From Fasciola hepatica (Eukaryota > Platyhelminthes > Trematoda > Plagiorchiida > Fasciolidae): DNA of 64,000 bases. This document shows, piece after piece, positions 1-9,559 of this stretch. Location of the stretch: the NCBI GenBank assembly GCA_948099385.1, contig CANUEZ040000104.1, forward strand, positions 1,951,501 through 2,015,500, written 5' to 3'. Position 1 is the first letter of the stretch. Every line of letters starts with the position of its first letter. The translations under genes and the position numbers were made by a program. The notes under the pieces were generated by a model that did not search any database, was not told the DNA's origin, and saw only the letters and a list, made by a program, of their open reading frames with translations.

Positions 1-326
1 AGCGCGCCGACCAGATAGCCGGTCCGCTATGTGAGCTGTTCAACCACTCAGTGAGAGCTGACCAAGTCCCCGGGGATTAGGGGACCTAAGTGGTCTCCAA
101 TTTTCAAGTCTGGCAACCGATCTGAACCACAAAACTACCACCCAGCAGCGTTACTCTCGGTAGTCTCGACGGTTGTGGAAAACCTGATTGATGAAGCCCT
201 CTGCAATTTCGTTGAAGACGGTCACTTGCACAGCTCTCAACATGGTTTCAGGGAGCGTATGTCGCGCCAAGCTAACTTAATCAAAGCTTTGGAGTTGTAC
301 ATCAGGGCAATCGACCAAGAGGTTCA
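1..326 (+). mobile_element. CR1-like LINE, first piece of a split reverse transcriptase
   Basis: Conceptual translation with a few in-frame stops reads as the start of a CR1-type reverse transcriptase. It shows PLCELFNHSVRADQVPGD, then VVENLIDEALCNFVEDGHLH and QHGFRERMSRQANLIKALEL. This is the region before the palm domain that carries the QHGFR motif. The reading breaks at about 326, where sequence of a different LINE begins, and resumes at 1861 and again at 3371. I infer one CR1-like copy interrupted by two later insertions. The 5' end lies outside the window. It is a pseudogene because of stops and frame changes. Confidence 0.7.
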
Positions 327-1860
327 GTGGGATTAGCTTGATTCCGATAGTCACCGAAATAATAACCTCGATTTTGCTGCACCCTCTTAGACCCGCTCGC
401 GAGAGGAACACCCGCGAACAGCAGGCTGGATTCCGCCTAAGTTGAGGATGCATGGACCAGATTTCTACTCTTCGCCGACTACTTAAAATGCGTCTCATGC
501 ACTGCCGACCGACAAAAATGGTTTTCTTAGATTTGAAAGGCGCTTTCGATTCAGTTGGTCGAACATCTCTTTTCAGTGTTCTTCATCGAAAAGGTATGCC
601 CCAGAAGTTCGTGAATCTACTGAGATCATTGTATCCTGATACTTCTGGCCGCGTTAGAGTCTACGGTGAACTATCCGGTCAGTTCGAAACGACCAGTGGT
701 GTCCGACAAGGATGTCCCATGTCTCCATTCCTGTTCAACTTTGTCATGGACGAAATAATGTAGAGTGCGCTGCAAAATCTTCAGGATGTAGGCATCGAAC
801 TAGGAAATAGTGAAAAGCTATGTGACCTAGATTACGCAGACGACGTTGTCTGCTTGTTCGAATTCACGGAACATGCTCAACGTGCGATAGATAAACTCTC
901 AAGAGCTGTAGTTCCATTCGGCATACGCTTTGCATCTCCCAGGTGTAAAGTGATGTTACAAGACTGGACATCAACGATTCCGAGCTTGATGCTCGATGGG
1001 GAGGTGCTGTCAGTTGTCGACCACTTCACCTACCTCGGCAGCAGCGTGATGACGGACGGGAGCACATTAGTAGAGAGGAGTACGCGGATATCCAAGTTTC
1101 GAGAGGCGTACGCTCAACTGATGCATTTGTGGCGCCGACCTGATATTTCACTGGAGTTGTCAAGTCGTGTATACTGTGCCACTGTGCGTTCAGTTTTGTT
1201 GTATGGTTGCGAGACTTGGGGTCTGCATGTGGAAGGTATTTGTCGTTATGAGGTTTCTAACCACCGATTTTTGCATAGTATCGCCAGGATTCGGTGGAAT
1301 AGCCGAATAAGCGGTGATGAAGTCAGAAATCAAATATTGGGTACTGATTTGGGGAACGTTTTGTCACAGCGTATCCAGCTTAGTAGACTTCGTGTTACGT
1401 ATGGCAAATACATGTCTACCATATCGTGTCCCATTCTACGTTCCTCCTAGAAAGTGGAAAAGACCACGTGGAGGTCAAAAAATGACGTGGCAGCAGGGAA
1501 TGAGAAAATGTACATCGAACTCAGGAAAAGTAGGTGCCTCACGTCTTCGTGGTTGGGGTCCAAAAGACCCCTCGACCAGTTGGCTGGAGACACTGAAGGA
1601 TATGGCTGCGAACCACGAACAGTGGCGATCGTGTTGTCACTTTCTATCGAATCAGAATGATTGATCAGTGTGCGTTTATCCAATTATATTGTGTATTCCG
1701 TGTGTTGGCTACTAGGGCGTTCTTTCTTTTTCCCACCCGTGTAGGTCCACTCCCCGTCCATCTTGTATATTCATACTTTCTAATTCAACGTGCAAGATGG
1801 TGAGAAAGGCAGTGGTCAGTGGGGCTTACCCTGCTGTTTAATACTGTACGATGTTGATGG
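327..1860 (+). mobile_element. Family I LINE (RTE-like), copy A, 5'-truncated
   Basis: A 5'-truncated non-LTR retrotransposon. The first recognisable sequence matches the conserved segment before the RT palm. The main reading from 452 contains FLDLKGAFDSVGR, GVRQGCPMSPFLFNF, then a TAG at 761-763, LCDLDYADDVVCLFE and YLGSSVMTDGS. A frame change near 1380 leads to the C-terminal part ending CCHFLSNQND at about 1662. A 3' untranslated tail follows and ends around 1845-1860 in GATG/TGATGG repeats. The YADD catalytic box is intact, but the internal stop, the frameshift and the missing 5' part make it inactive. It matches copies B, C and D in this window closely. Family assignment (RTE-like) is from general motif resemblance. 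Confidence 0.8.
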
Positions 1861-1962
1861 TGAATCCGATGGATGTCAACCTACTAGGCATCTCAAAAGC
1901 CTTCGACCGAGTGAGCCATTCCCTGCTTCTAGAAAACTACCGCCCCACGAGTCCTTTGTCAC
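1861..1962 (+). mobile_element. CR1-like LINE, second piece (palm motif A)
   Basis: A stretch of about 100 bases between the two family I copies reads MDVNLLGISKAFDRVSHSLL, the palm motif A region (D/S-KAFDRVSH) of a CR1-like reverse transcriptase. It is on the plus strand and continues logically from the piece ending at 326 and into the piece starting near 3371. The exact boundaries with the LINE tails are uncertain by about 10 to 20 bases because both tails are low-complexity GATGGT/CATCAC repeats. Confidence 0.65.
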
Positions 1963-3370
1963 TTCATCGTCATCACCATCATCATCGTACAGCGGTAAAC
2001 AGCAGGGTGAGCCCCACTGATCACTGCCTTTCTCACCATGTTGCACGTTGAATTAGAAAGTATGAATATACAAGATGAACAGGGAGTGGACCTACACGGG
2101 TGGGAAAAAGAAAGAACGCCCTAGTAGCCGGCACACGGAATACACAATATAATTGGATAAACGCACACTGATCACTCATTCTGATTCGATAGAAAGTGAC
2201 AACACGATCGCCACTGTTCACGGTTCGCAGCCATATCCTTCAGTGTCTCCAGCCAACTGGTCGAGGTGTCTTTTGGACCCCAACCACGAAGACGTGAGGC
2301 ACCTACTTTTCCTGAGTTCGGTGTACATTTTCTCATTCCTCGTTGCCACGTCATCTGTTGACCTCCACGTGGTCTTTTCCACTTTCTAGGAGGAACGTAG
2401 AATGGGACACGATATGGTAGACGTGTATTTGCCATACGTAAAACGTGCCCCAACCAACGAAGTCTACCAAGCTGGTTACGCTGTGATCGAGAACTCCCTA
2501 AAGTGGCACCCAGTACTCGATTTCTGACCTCAGTGTTGCTTACTCGATCATCCCATCCGATCTTAGCTATACTGCGTAGACATCAGTGGTCGAAAACATC
2601 AAGACGACAAATTTCTTCAGCACGAAGACTTCAAGTCTCGCAACCATGCAACAAAACTGAACGCACTGCTGCACAGTATACACGACCTTTCAACTTCACT
2701 AAAATATCGCATCGCCGCCACAAGTGCTTCAGTCAAGCGTACGCCACTCGATCCTAGGATATCCGCGTACTCTTCTCTACTAATGTGCTCCCGTCCGTCG
2801 TCACGCTGCTGCCAATGTAAGTGAAGCGTTCGACAGCTGACAGCACCTCCCCATCGACCATCAAGCTCGGAATCGTTGACGTCCAGTCTTGTAACATCAC
2901 TTCACACTTTTAAGGGTTGCAAAGCGCATGCCGAATGAAGCTACAGCCCTCCCAAGTCTGTCTTGTGCATTTTGCGCATGTCCCGTGTATTCGAACAAGC
3001 AGACAACGTCATCCGCGTAATCTAGGTCACATAGCCTTCCACTATTTCCTAGTTCGATGCCCACATCCTGGAGATCTCCCAAGGCAGTCTCCTTCATGTT
3101 TTCCATGACGAAGTTAAACATAAAACTAAAAATTGGACATCCCTGTCGAACACCACTGGTCGTTTTGAACCGACTGGATAGTTCACCGTAAACCCTTACG
3201 CGGTCAAAAGTATGAGAGTATAACGGCCTCAGTAGATTTACTAGTTTCTGGGGCCTACATTTTCGCTGAAGATCATTGAATAGCGCCGTCCGATCAACTG
3301 AATCGAAGGCATTTGTCAGGTCCAGGAAAACCAATATTGTCGGTCGACGGTGTGTGTGACGTACGTCGAG
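1963..3370 (-). mobile_element. Family I LINE, copy B, 5'-truncated, opposite strand
   Basis: The minus strand carries the same LINE as copy A. From 3334 downwards it reads MVFLDLTNAFDSVDRTALF, GVRQGCPIFSFMFNFVM, LCDLDYADDVVCLFE, then a degraded middle, and the C-terminal block ending CCHFLSNQNE with its stop at 2172. The 3' tail ends near 1965-1990 in CATCAC repeats on the plus strand. At the position where copies A, C and D have a TAG stop, this copy has a sense codon (GAG in the sequence MENMKETAL). It is tail-to-tail with copy A, so the two form a large interrupted inverted repeat (about 1440-1860 against 1965-2420). Confidence 0.8.
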
Positions 3371-4101
3371 TACTTCTAACTTGGCTGTCTCACTTTCTGT
3401 GCGGCCGAATTTTCCAGGTTCGAGTGAACGGGGCTCTCTCGAACAAATTTTATACCCCAGGCGGAGTGCCGCAAGTCACCATTCTAGGCCCAGGGCTGTT
3501 CACTATCGTCATAAACGATCTTCCACTGCAGGTAGATTCCAACATCCTGTTTTACGCCGATTATGTTAAAATCTTTCGCGAGGTTCGAACCTTACTGGAC
3601 AAAGATGCACTGCAAGCAGACGTAGACAGCTTACACCGATGGTCGGTCATGAACCGCCTCCTTTTTAACACAGCCGATGCAAAATAATTCATATTGGAGG
3701 AAACCAAGCCAAAGAATGCTCGCTGGGGGTAAGCACATTTCAAAGAGTGACGCAAGAGAGAGGTCTAGGCTCAGTCGTTTCGGGCAATCTGTCCAAGTCA
3801 ACTGACTGTAACACCCTAGTTCGCAGGGCGATGTTCATACTAAATCAGCTTAGTAGACTTCTGGGAAAGTTAACTCCCGAGTCGTTCCTCAAGATCATTT
3901 CCACACTCATCAGACCGCACCTGGAGATAAACATCCAGGCATGCCCATGAGTACTAAGAATAGATAAGGGTACTATCGAGAAGGTCCAAAGGAGGACCAC
4001 GAAACGCGTACGGGGTCTGTGGAACATACACCATCCCGAAAGACTGCGCCCTGAATTTTTATACAGCACGGAGTACAGGCGGTCAAGGGGAAACCTCATA
4101 C

Positions 4102-4103
<2 letters not shown>
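3371..4103 (+). mobile_element. CR1-like LINE, third piece (RT palm to C-terminus)
   Basis: The plus strand resumes the interrupted CR1-like reverse transcriptase: LLTWLSHFLCGRIFQVRVNG, then PGGVPQVTILGPGLFTIVIN, LFYADYVKIFREV (the YADD box, here YADY) and, after a stop, LGSVVSGNLSKSTDC, LTPESFLKIISTLIRPHLEI and EYRRSRGNLIHY. Order and spacing match the end of a CR1-type RT including the thumb and the RRxRGxLI motif. The copy stops abruptly at a (TA)n array at 4104. The second catalytic aspartate of the YADD box is replaced by tyrosine, and stops are present, so it is dead. Confidence 0.75.

Positions 4104-4166
<63 letters not shown>
4104..4166. repeat. (TA)n microsatellite
   Basis: An uninterrupted TA dinucleotide run of about 31 units. 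It lies exactly at the 3' break of the CR1-like element. Confidence 0.97.
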
Positions 4167-4167
<1 letters not shown>

Positions 4168-4169
<2 letters not shown>

Positions 4170-4330
4170 CGGTTGAGCGTACACTGTGGTGGCTTGATCT
4201 GTTATTTTTTACGGCTCAGAAACATGGCCGTTATGGGTAGAAGATAGGCGAAGTCTGTCGATGTTCGGCATCGATGTTGATCGTATATGTGGGGGAACAC
4301 CGTATCACTAATGCCAAAATAAACATGGGG
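4168..4330 (+). mobile_element. Family II LINE, C-terminal scrap
   Basis: Reads YGSETWPLWVEDRRSLSMFG followed by a degraded IARIWWEH-like segment (DRICGGTPYH). This is the block after the RT palm of a second LINE family, seen better at 24590, 14655 and 43740. Only a scrap remains. Confidence 0.6.
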
Positions 4331-4556
4331 TGTTTTGAACCTGTGATCAGCCACTTGAAGGAGCGCTGGATCCAAACAAGTAGCGAGGTAGCAACCTAAA
4401 CAAGAGCGAAGAATTGCGAGGTTGATGGTTCAATGAACTGAAATAAACTGTAGTTATTTCCTGAAGCGTACGTAACTCAGTCCAGCCATAACCAGTTTCG
4501 GCTTGCAATTTTAATATATTGATCTCGGTCGTTTTTTGGTGCACTACAAAGGATAA

Positions 4557-4641
4557 ACACAGAAGTCAAGTAGCATTGGATTGCACGGTGTATTCCGGAC
4601 CATTTCGCTGCATCTTCAACAGTGCATACTGCAGTCAAGGT
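4557..4641 (+). mobile_element. Family I LINE 5'-end fragment
   Basis: About 85 bases, starting at ACAGAAGTCAAGTAGCATTG, match the reverse complement of 12490-12590, which is the 5' end of family I copy D. The match ends sharply at AGTCAAGG. It lies at the 3' side of a Penelope remnant. Confidence 0.65.
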
Positions 4642-4719
4642 GATCATTTATAAATGGGAAACTGAACGTTCTCAGGAAACCATAGGCAAAGAAACACACA
4701 ACTAGTGATAGCAAATAAA

Positions 4720-5470
4720 AAACACGGTACCAAGGTAAAGCTGACGTAACTATCCATTCTCGCTGTCTACAAAATTGGGGGTGACGTCTGTTAATTGCCA
4801 GTGTCTCCGCGTATCTCAGTAGTCGTTGATTGTTTGTGACGTAAGTGACGGTAAACGCCGTGCTCAGATTAACACAGTGATCAGTCTGCCACAGGTGTCG
4901 CGTAATGGGTGATCTCAGTGTTCTGCGTGCGCTCGATGACGTCACCGATTGCGTCTGCCCGCTCATTGTTCTTTGTAACCAAACCGGAATGTGTTCAACC
5001 ATTCTATTACGCAGTTGTCTCTCCGTTTTGGCAATGTAGGTGGCTCAGCACCCACACTTGGTAAATGCAGTTGGACTTACAGTGGAGAGGCAGTGATTCT
5101 TTTATCGATGGTATTTTCCTCCGGGAGGTTGTATGGAGAATAATGATTTTTGCGGCGTAATACGTACGATTAACGGCACAGCTGAGGCGTCTGCTGAGTA
5201 GGCTGGTAATGCCATTACCTTTGTAGATAGATGTAAGATGGTCGTCAGCCTTGGGACTGTGGTAACCTTTATTTTATTCGGAGGTGGCTGTGAGTATTTG
5301 GATATAAATGATTTTGGATATCCGTTGACCAAAAAAGTTTTGAACGAGGCACGGCACTTCTTCCAGCGTGTCACTTGTACAGATTTCGTGTGCCCTTTGG
5401 AACATGGTCCGGACAAAGCCAATTTTATACTTTATGGGGGAAAAGTTGATGAAGTGCAGACACTGTCTTG
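4720..5470 (-). mobile_element. Penelope-like element remnant, C-terminal GIY-YIG part
   Basis: Minus-strand translations resemble the end of a Penelope-like element. A frame covering 5422-5102 carries NGYPKSFISKYSQPPPNKIK, the linker after the RT. With a frame change, the reading continues through ATYIAKTERQLRNRMVEHIP (a GIY-YIG nuclease core with YIG changed to YIA) and PVWLQRTMSGQ to TAFTVTYVTNNQRLLRYAET and FCRQREWIVTSALPW, a typical C-terminal block. The RT domain itself is absent, and the piece has stops and frameshifts. A different and longer Penelope copy is at 48821-50673. Confidence 0.6.
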
Positions 5471-5819
5471 ACCACGTAGTTTCCTGATAGACTGATCTTC
5501 GGATTGATCCTTCGTTTCGGCGGGTGATTGGGCTGCGTGGAAGACAGGGAGAAGAAAAAGCATACTAACTCGACAGAAACAGAAAACAAACCACCAGACA
5601 GAAAGAAACACCAAGTCAACGAAAAAAAGAGCAGTTAACAATAAACGACTGTGTCCAGCGACAAAAACCATAACAAGATGAGCAGGCTTGTCGTGACATA
5701 CCAATCAGTCATTCCCCTCTCGTTATTGGTCGATCTCAATCTGAAAGCAGCCCTACTAGATATCCTTCAGCTTAGCCAGACTACTCATATTGCCCCTCTT
5801 TTTCGGTTAGACTGGCAAC

Positions 5820-6155
5820 ATGGGAAAGCTAGCGATTAAAAAACCCGTAACCTGTAGAACACCAGACCGAACAGACGAGGTAGATGAACGGTGTGAAAGG
5901 CCTCGGTGTTCTGAGGGGAATATGTCGGCAGGCACTGCGGGAATTCAGTGTGACACCTGTCAAACATGGTTCCACACAAAGTGCTCGGGGTTAAGCAAGA
6001 AGTACCATCAGGTATACTGTGAATATGACAAGCATAGCTGGATATGCCAGAGATGCAAAAAGCTAATTAGGTCAGATAATGAAGCCACCAGGGGCCAGAG
6101 GTCGCCAGGAAAAAAACGGAAACATAAACCCTCAAGAACAGTTGACACCACTTAG
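5820..6155 (+). pseudogene. LINE ORF1 fragment with PHD-type zinc finger
   Basis: A 111-codon reading frame with a C4HC3-type finger: Cys25 and Cys30, Cys44 and Cys47 (QCDTCQTWFH), His52 and Cys55, then Trp74, Cys76 and Cys79 (WICQRC). PHD fingers are known in ORF1 proteins of some CR1-like retrotransposons, and the neighbours here (RNA-binding-like ORF1 half, endonuclease, RT) support that reading over a host chromatin gene. The finger looks intact, but the frame ends with a basic tail and a stop at 6155. Confidence 0.65.
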
Positions 6156-6333
6156 GGACAGCAATGGACATGAGGCGACGCCCGTACACCTAAAGAACAC
6201 TGGGGTAATGCCGACACAACAAGCAGCTGCTGCACTGCCGACTCGCGACGCGGTAGAGGGATTAGAAGTCCTAAACGAGCGGGTAATTAAGTCAGAAGAA
6301 GACATGGCTAATATCACTTAAATTCTGACTACG

Positions 6334-6684
6334 TTGAGGAAAAATAGTGGTATTTCCCTGGGAAAAAACCGGAATGTTGTAGTTCACGGAATTCCGGAAC
6401 CGTTCATGAAAGTTGGAAAGCAGAGAGAAAGAGCAATGGGATACTATTTGGTCAACTTGCTCCGAACAGTGGAAATCCTCGGGCATTTAACCGTGAAAAG
6501 AGTTGGGATTGGGGCGGTGGAACGGGAGACTGACTTTAAAGAGTGTGAACCAAGACCTATGCTTGTCGAATTGGCCAACCCTCGTCACAGGGACGCCTAC
6601 TTAGCTGCAGCCGGGCACATTAGGCAAATCTCAAAGGGAAGGGTGAAAAAACCGGAACTCCGGGATTCAACACGGCCTTCCTAA
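6334..6684 (+). pseudogene. LINE ORF1 second half
   Basis: A 116-codon frame with NVVVHGIPEP near its start and PRPMLVELANPRHRDAYLAA later. This pattern (hydrophobic VVVHGIPE strand, RP.LVE.. strand, then a helix) resembles the RNA-recognition-like part of LINE ORF1 proteins. It lies in order between the PHD finger and the endonuclease. Stops separate it from both. Confidence 0.5.
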
Positions 6685-7003
6685 AGTCTCTGAGAGTGAA
6701 CGCAAGCAAGATAAAGGAGCTAAGCGCCACGGAGCCCATGGTCAGGGTGGAGAAAGCGTTGCCCAGTCTCTTTACTAAAGGAATGGATTGTCGCAACTCC
6801 GAGAGAGGAGAATTAAGACAACTGACCCTCACGGAGATTCCAAGGACAGTGATGTGCAAAGCAACCCAGGAGGTGGGCAGGGTGCTAATCGACAGTAGCG
6901 CTAGGAACGCAACCGTGATACGAAAAAATGGTCCGGGTGCTCGGGTCCTGAACCCGAGCACCTGCCGCCTCCTAGGAAACGCAGAAAAATAGAGGAGGGT
7001 GTT

Positions 7004-7848
7004 GTGATGCTCGTGGCCTACACCAATGTTGTAAGTATGGGTAACAAATGGCCAGAGCTCAAAGCTAGGACACAGGGAACAGATGTGATAGCAGTCACTG
7101 AAACGTGGCTACGACCAGGCAAAAGCGACAGTGGGCTAACCCCAAACCTCTACTCAGGCTTTAGGGTGGATAGGCTGAACGGTCGAGCCGGAGGTGGTAT
7201 AATCGTCCTCCTGGCGGAGCAATATGACGACTTTGAGAGCAGTCGACTTGTTACGCCGAATGTACACGCGGTAGAGGTTGTAGTAGATACGAGCTGACCG
7301 AAAACGTCGGCTGTTTGCACGTATCGAAGCCCAGGAGCGAAAGGTGCTGAGGACAGCGACTCGCTTAATTTCCTCACTTAGGTTGCCAATGCCGGGCAAA
7401 AGTTACATGCTATGGGTAATTTCAACGCGCCCGAAGTAGATTGAACCTCGGAAACCGCTCCAGAAGTCACATTTGGGTGGAAAATTACTCCACCTTATCC
7501 ATAGTCAAGCGTCAACACGTTAATCAAGTGACGAGATGGAGGTTTGGTCAGTCACCGTCAATCCTTGGCCTGGTAATGACCAGAGCCCCAAATGACCTAA
7601 AACCCCTAGAAGTCGGGGAACCCATAGGAAAGAGTGATCATGGCGTACTCCAGTTTAGGCTAAACCTTCGGGGAAAAGGTGAGGCTGATGAATTCAGGAG
7701 GAACTTCTCAAAGATAGATGAGAATAGCTTGGTAGAACTGGGCCTCCGGATAGATTGGGATATGGTGAGCGATGACTACAACGTAGAACACCGATGGAGT
7801 TGGATCAAGAGCAGACTGTTGGAAATAACAGCCTGTCGCACCACTTAG
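7004..7848 (+). pseudogene. LINE endonuclease domain (broken)
   Basis: Reads MMLVAYTNVVSMGNKWPELK, VIAVTETWLRPG (the catalytic ETW motif), AGGGIIVLL, then after frame breaks MGNFNAPEVD (the GDFN motif with D changed to N) and GKSDHGVLQFRL (the SDH motif). The order is that of the apurinic/apyrimidinic endonuclease of CR1-like LINEs. Two frame changes lie between 7297 and 7441. It is inactive because of these breaks and probably also because of the altered GDFN motif. Confidence 0.65.
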
Positions 7849-8137
7849 AAGAGTCAAACAAAACGGATCGCCACCGTGGTGGATGAGCCGAGTGAGAAAG
7901 GCCCTAAAACAGAAGCAAAGAGCATTCAGAAATTAAAAAAGTACCAGCGGCTACCGCGCCTTTCCACAGTTCAAAGCAGCAAGAACTAGACTATCTCAGA
8001 TACAGGAACAGTGCAGAAACAACTACGAGGAACGTACTGCGCGGAACGCCAAAAGCAATCCGAAAACATACTACAACTGCGTTCAATCTAAGGCAGCACT
8101 GAGGAAAGCCGCAGGCGGGGTCAGGAACTCACAGGGA

Positions 8138-8938
8138 GTGCGGGCAATAAGCAGGCAAGAAAAAGCAAATATCCTGTTGGAATTCTTTCAGCAGAAGGGG
8201 TTGGAAAACCCGTGCTTCTCGTTCGCGGATGACTTCAAGGTGGTAGGAGCACCAGCTGATGCGGCGGTTCAGCATGATCTAGACAAGGTATACCAGTGGT
8301 CAGTGGCGTGGGATCTTCTCCTCAATCTGAACAAGTGCCAACATCTCATCAAGGAGGAAGGACCACGGCCCACACGATATATGGGGCCACCAGACAATCG
8401 GGAGGCGCTAGCTCAGATCATAGGAGCCCTGGACCTGGGGGTGATGGTAAGTGCTGACCTTAAGCCAAGTCGCCAGTGCCAGAAAGTAATGCAGAAAGCA
8501 CGTGAAGCCCTGCACCAGATAAGGAGGGTGGTCAGCTCTAGGAAACCGGAGGTCTTATTGCCATTGTACAAGACTTTTGTGAGATCTCATCTAGAAAGTT
8601 GTATCCAAGTGTGGAGGACATATTTGGTGAGGGATATCAAGGCTATCGAGCAGCCACAACGGCGATCCACGCGATGTTTCGGAGAATACAGACATTTGTG
8701 CTACGAACAAAAGTTGGAACAACTGGGGTTATTTTATATAGAAAGAAGAAGACGAGGTGATCTCATAGTGGCCTTCAAAATAATAAGAGGATTTACAGAA
8801 GCACGAGGTCTAACAGGGGCCTTAGTTGAACTGCGAGGGAATGGCTGCCTAAGAAGGCATGTACTGACAATTAAGAACGAGAGAATTTTGACTCGCATCA
8901 GAAGTCAGTCTTTTGCAGTTAGGGTCGCTAATGACTGA
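8138..8938 (+). pseudogene. LINE reverse transcriptase C-terminal half
   Basis: A 266-codon open frame. It starts with LLEFFQQKG, normally at the N-terminal edge of the RT, then jumps directly to CFSFADDFKVVGAP, the YADD box with F for Y. It then runs through QWSVAWDLLLNLNKCQHL, LGVMVSADLKPSRQC, LLPLYKTFVRSHLESCIQVW and ERRRRGDLIVAFKIIRGF. The thumb and connection are well preserved. The deletion of the fingers and palm motifs A and B is in frame, so the frame is still open. Confidence 0.75.
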
Positions 8939-9010
8939 AATAGGCTTCCAGGGGATGTGATAAGCGCCAAAGCAGTGTCTGAGTTCGAAAGAAGATTACC
9001 CTTGTAGCGC

Positions 9011-9326
9011 CCAGCCCGTTCGTAATATCGGTTTTCGGTCGGTTTGTTTAGTAGCCATTTTACACGGATCAACATTGGATTTATACGAAGGAAATTTACG
9101 ACCGAAGTAATTTGCAATGCTTGGTTGGCGTTTTAATTTAATGTATTGGTTTAATTCATCGAAATGTCCTGAAAACCTCGGTATAGATCGCTCTATTTTA
9201 TTCCCTCAAACTGAGCAAAATAAGGACAATTAATTGGAAAATCATAAATGTGGAGATAGAAATGAGCATCGTGATACGTATCATGTACGTAATCTGAGTT
9301 AGTGGAAGAAAGTAACGAGCATATCA
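9011..9326. other. Non-coding gap, no gene seen
   Basis: About 300 bases between the end of the PHD-type LINE and a hairpin. I see no coding signal. It contains CGGTTTTCGGTCGG-type motifs that echo the GAAACCG units in the adjacent hairpin. Confidence 0.5.
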
Positions 9327-9492
9327 CGTATTTCAAAGGATTGGCACAAACCGCTCGGAAACCGGTCTGAAACCACTCAGGAACCGCTCGAAAACCGATC
9401 GGCATAATCGTAAAAGCCATTCGGAAACCGGTCAAAAACCCATCGGTTTCTGGCCGGTTTCCGAGCGGTTTGTGCCAATCCTTTGAAATACG
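9327..9492. repeat. Foldback (hairpin) with 39-bp perfect arms
   Basis: Positions 9327-9365 and 9454-9492 are exact reverse complements over 39 bases. The roughly 88-base loop is itself made of imperfect GAAACCG(G/A)TC-like units. It lies directly at the truncated 3' end of family I LINE copy D, whose sequence starts at about 9493. It could be a small foldback transposon or a palindrome made during insertion. Confidence 0.9.
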
Positions 9493-9559
9493 CAGCTACC
9501 GAGGTAGGTGAAGTAGTCGACAACTGACAGCACCTCCCCATCGAGCATCAAGCTCGGAA

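Larger units (their letters stand above)
5640..9007 (+). mobile_element. CR1-like LINE with PHD-finger ORF1, internally deleted
   Basis: A plus-strand CR1-like element with parts in the expected order: ORF1 with a PHD finger (5820-6155), an ORF1 second half (6334-6684), an apurinic endonuclease-like domain (7004-7848) and the C-terminal half of the RT with thumb (8138-8938), ending near 9007 in SEFERRLPL. The fingers and most of the palm are missing between the RT start (LLEFFQQKG) and the FADD box. Stops and frame changes separate the domains. The sequence between 5471 and 5640 is A-rich and may be 5' untranslated sequence. The RT is related to, but not the same subfamily as, the split copy at 1-4103. 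Confidence 0.75.

Noticed and set aside
1851..2051. His-rich peptide frame
   Set aside because: The His run is the translated CATCAC tail of LINE copy B.
5238..5471. Plus-strand 77-codon frame as a gene
   Set aside because: The opposite strand carries the Penelope C-terminal linker; the plus frame is its shadow.
9360..9455. CRISPR-like short repeats (GAAACCG units)
   Set aside because: Units are about 10 bases, degenerate, without spacers, in the loop of a hairpin, in a eukaryotic genome.
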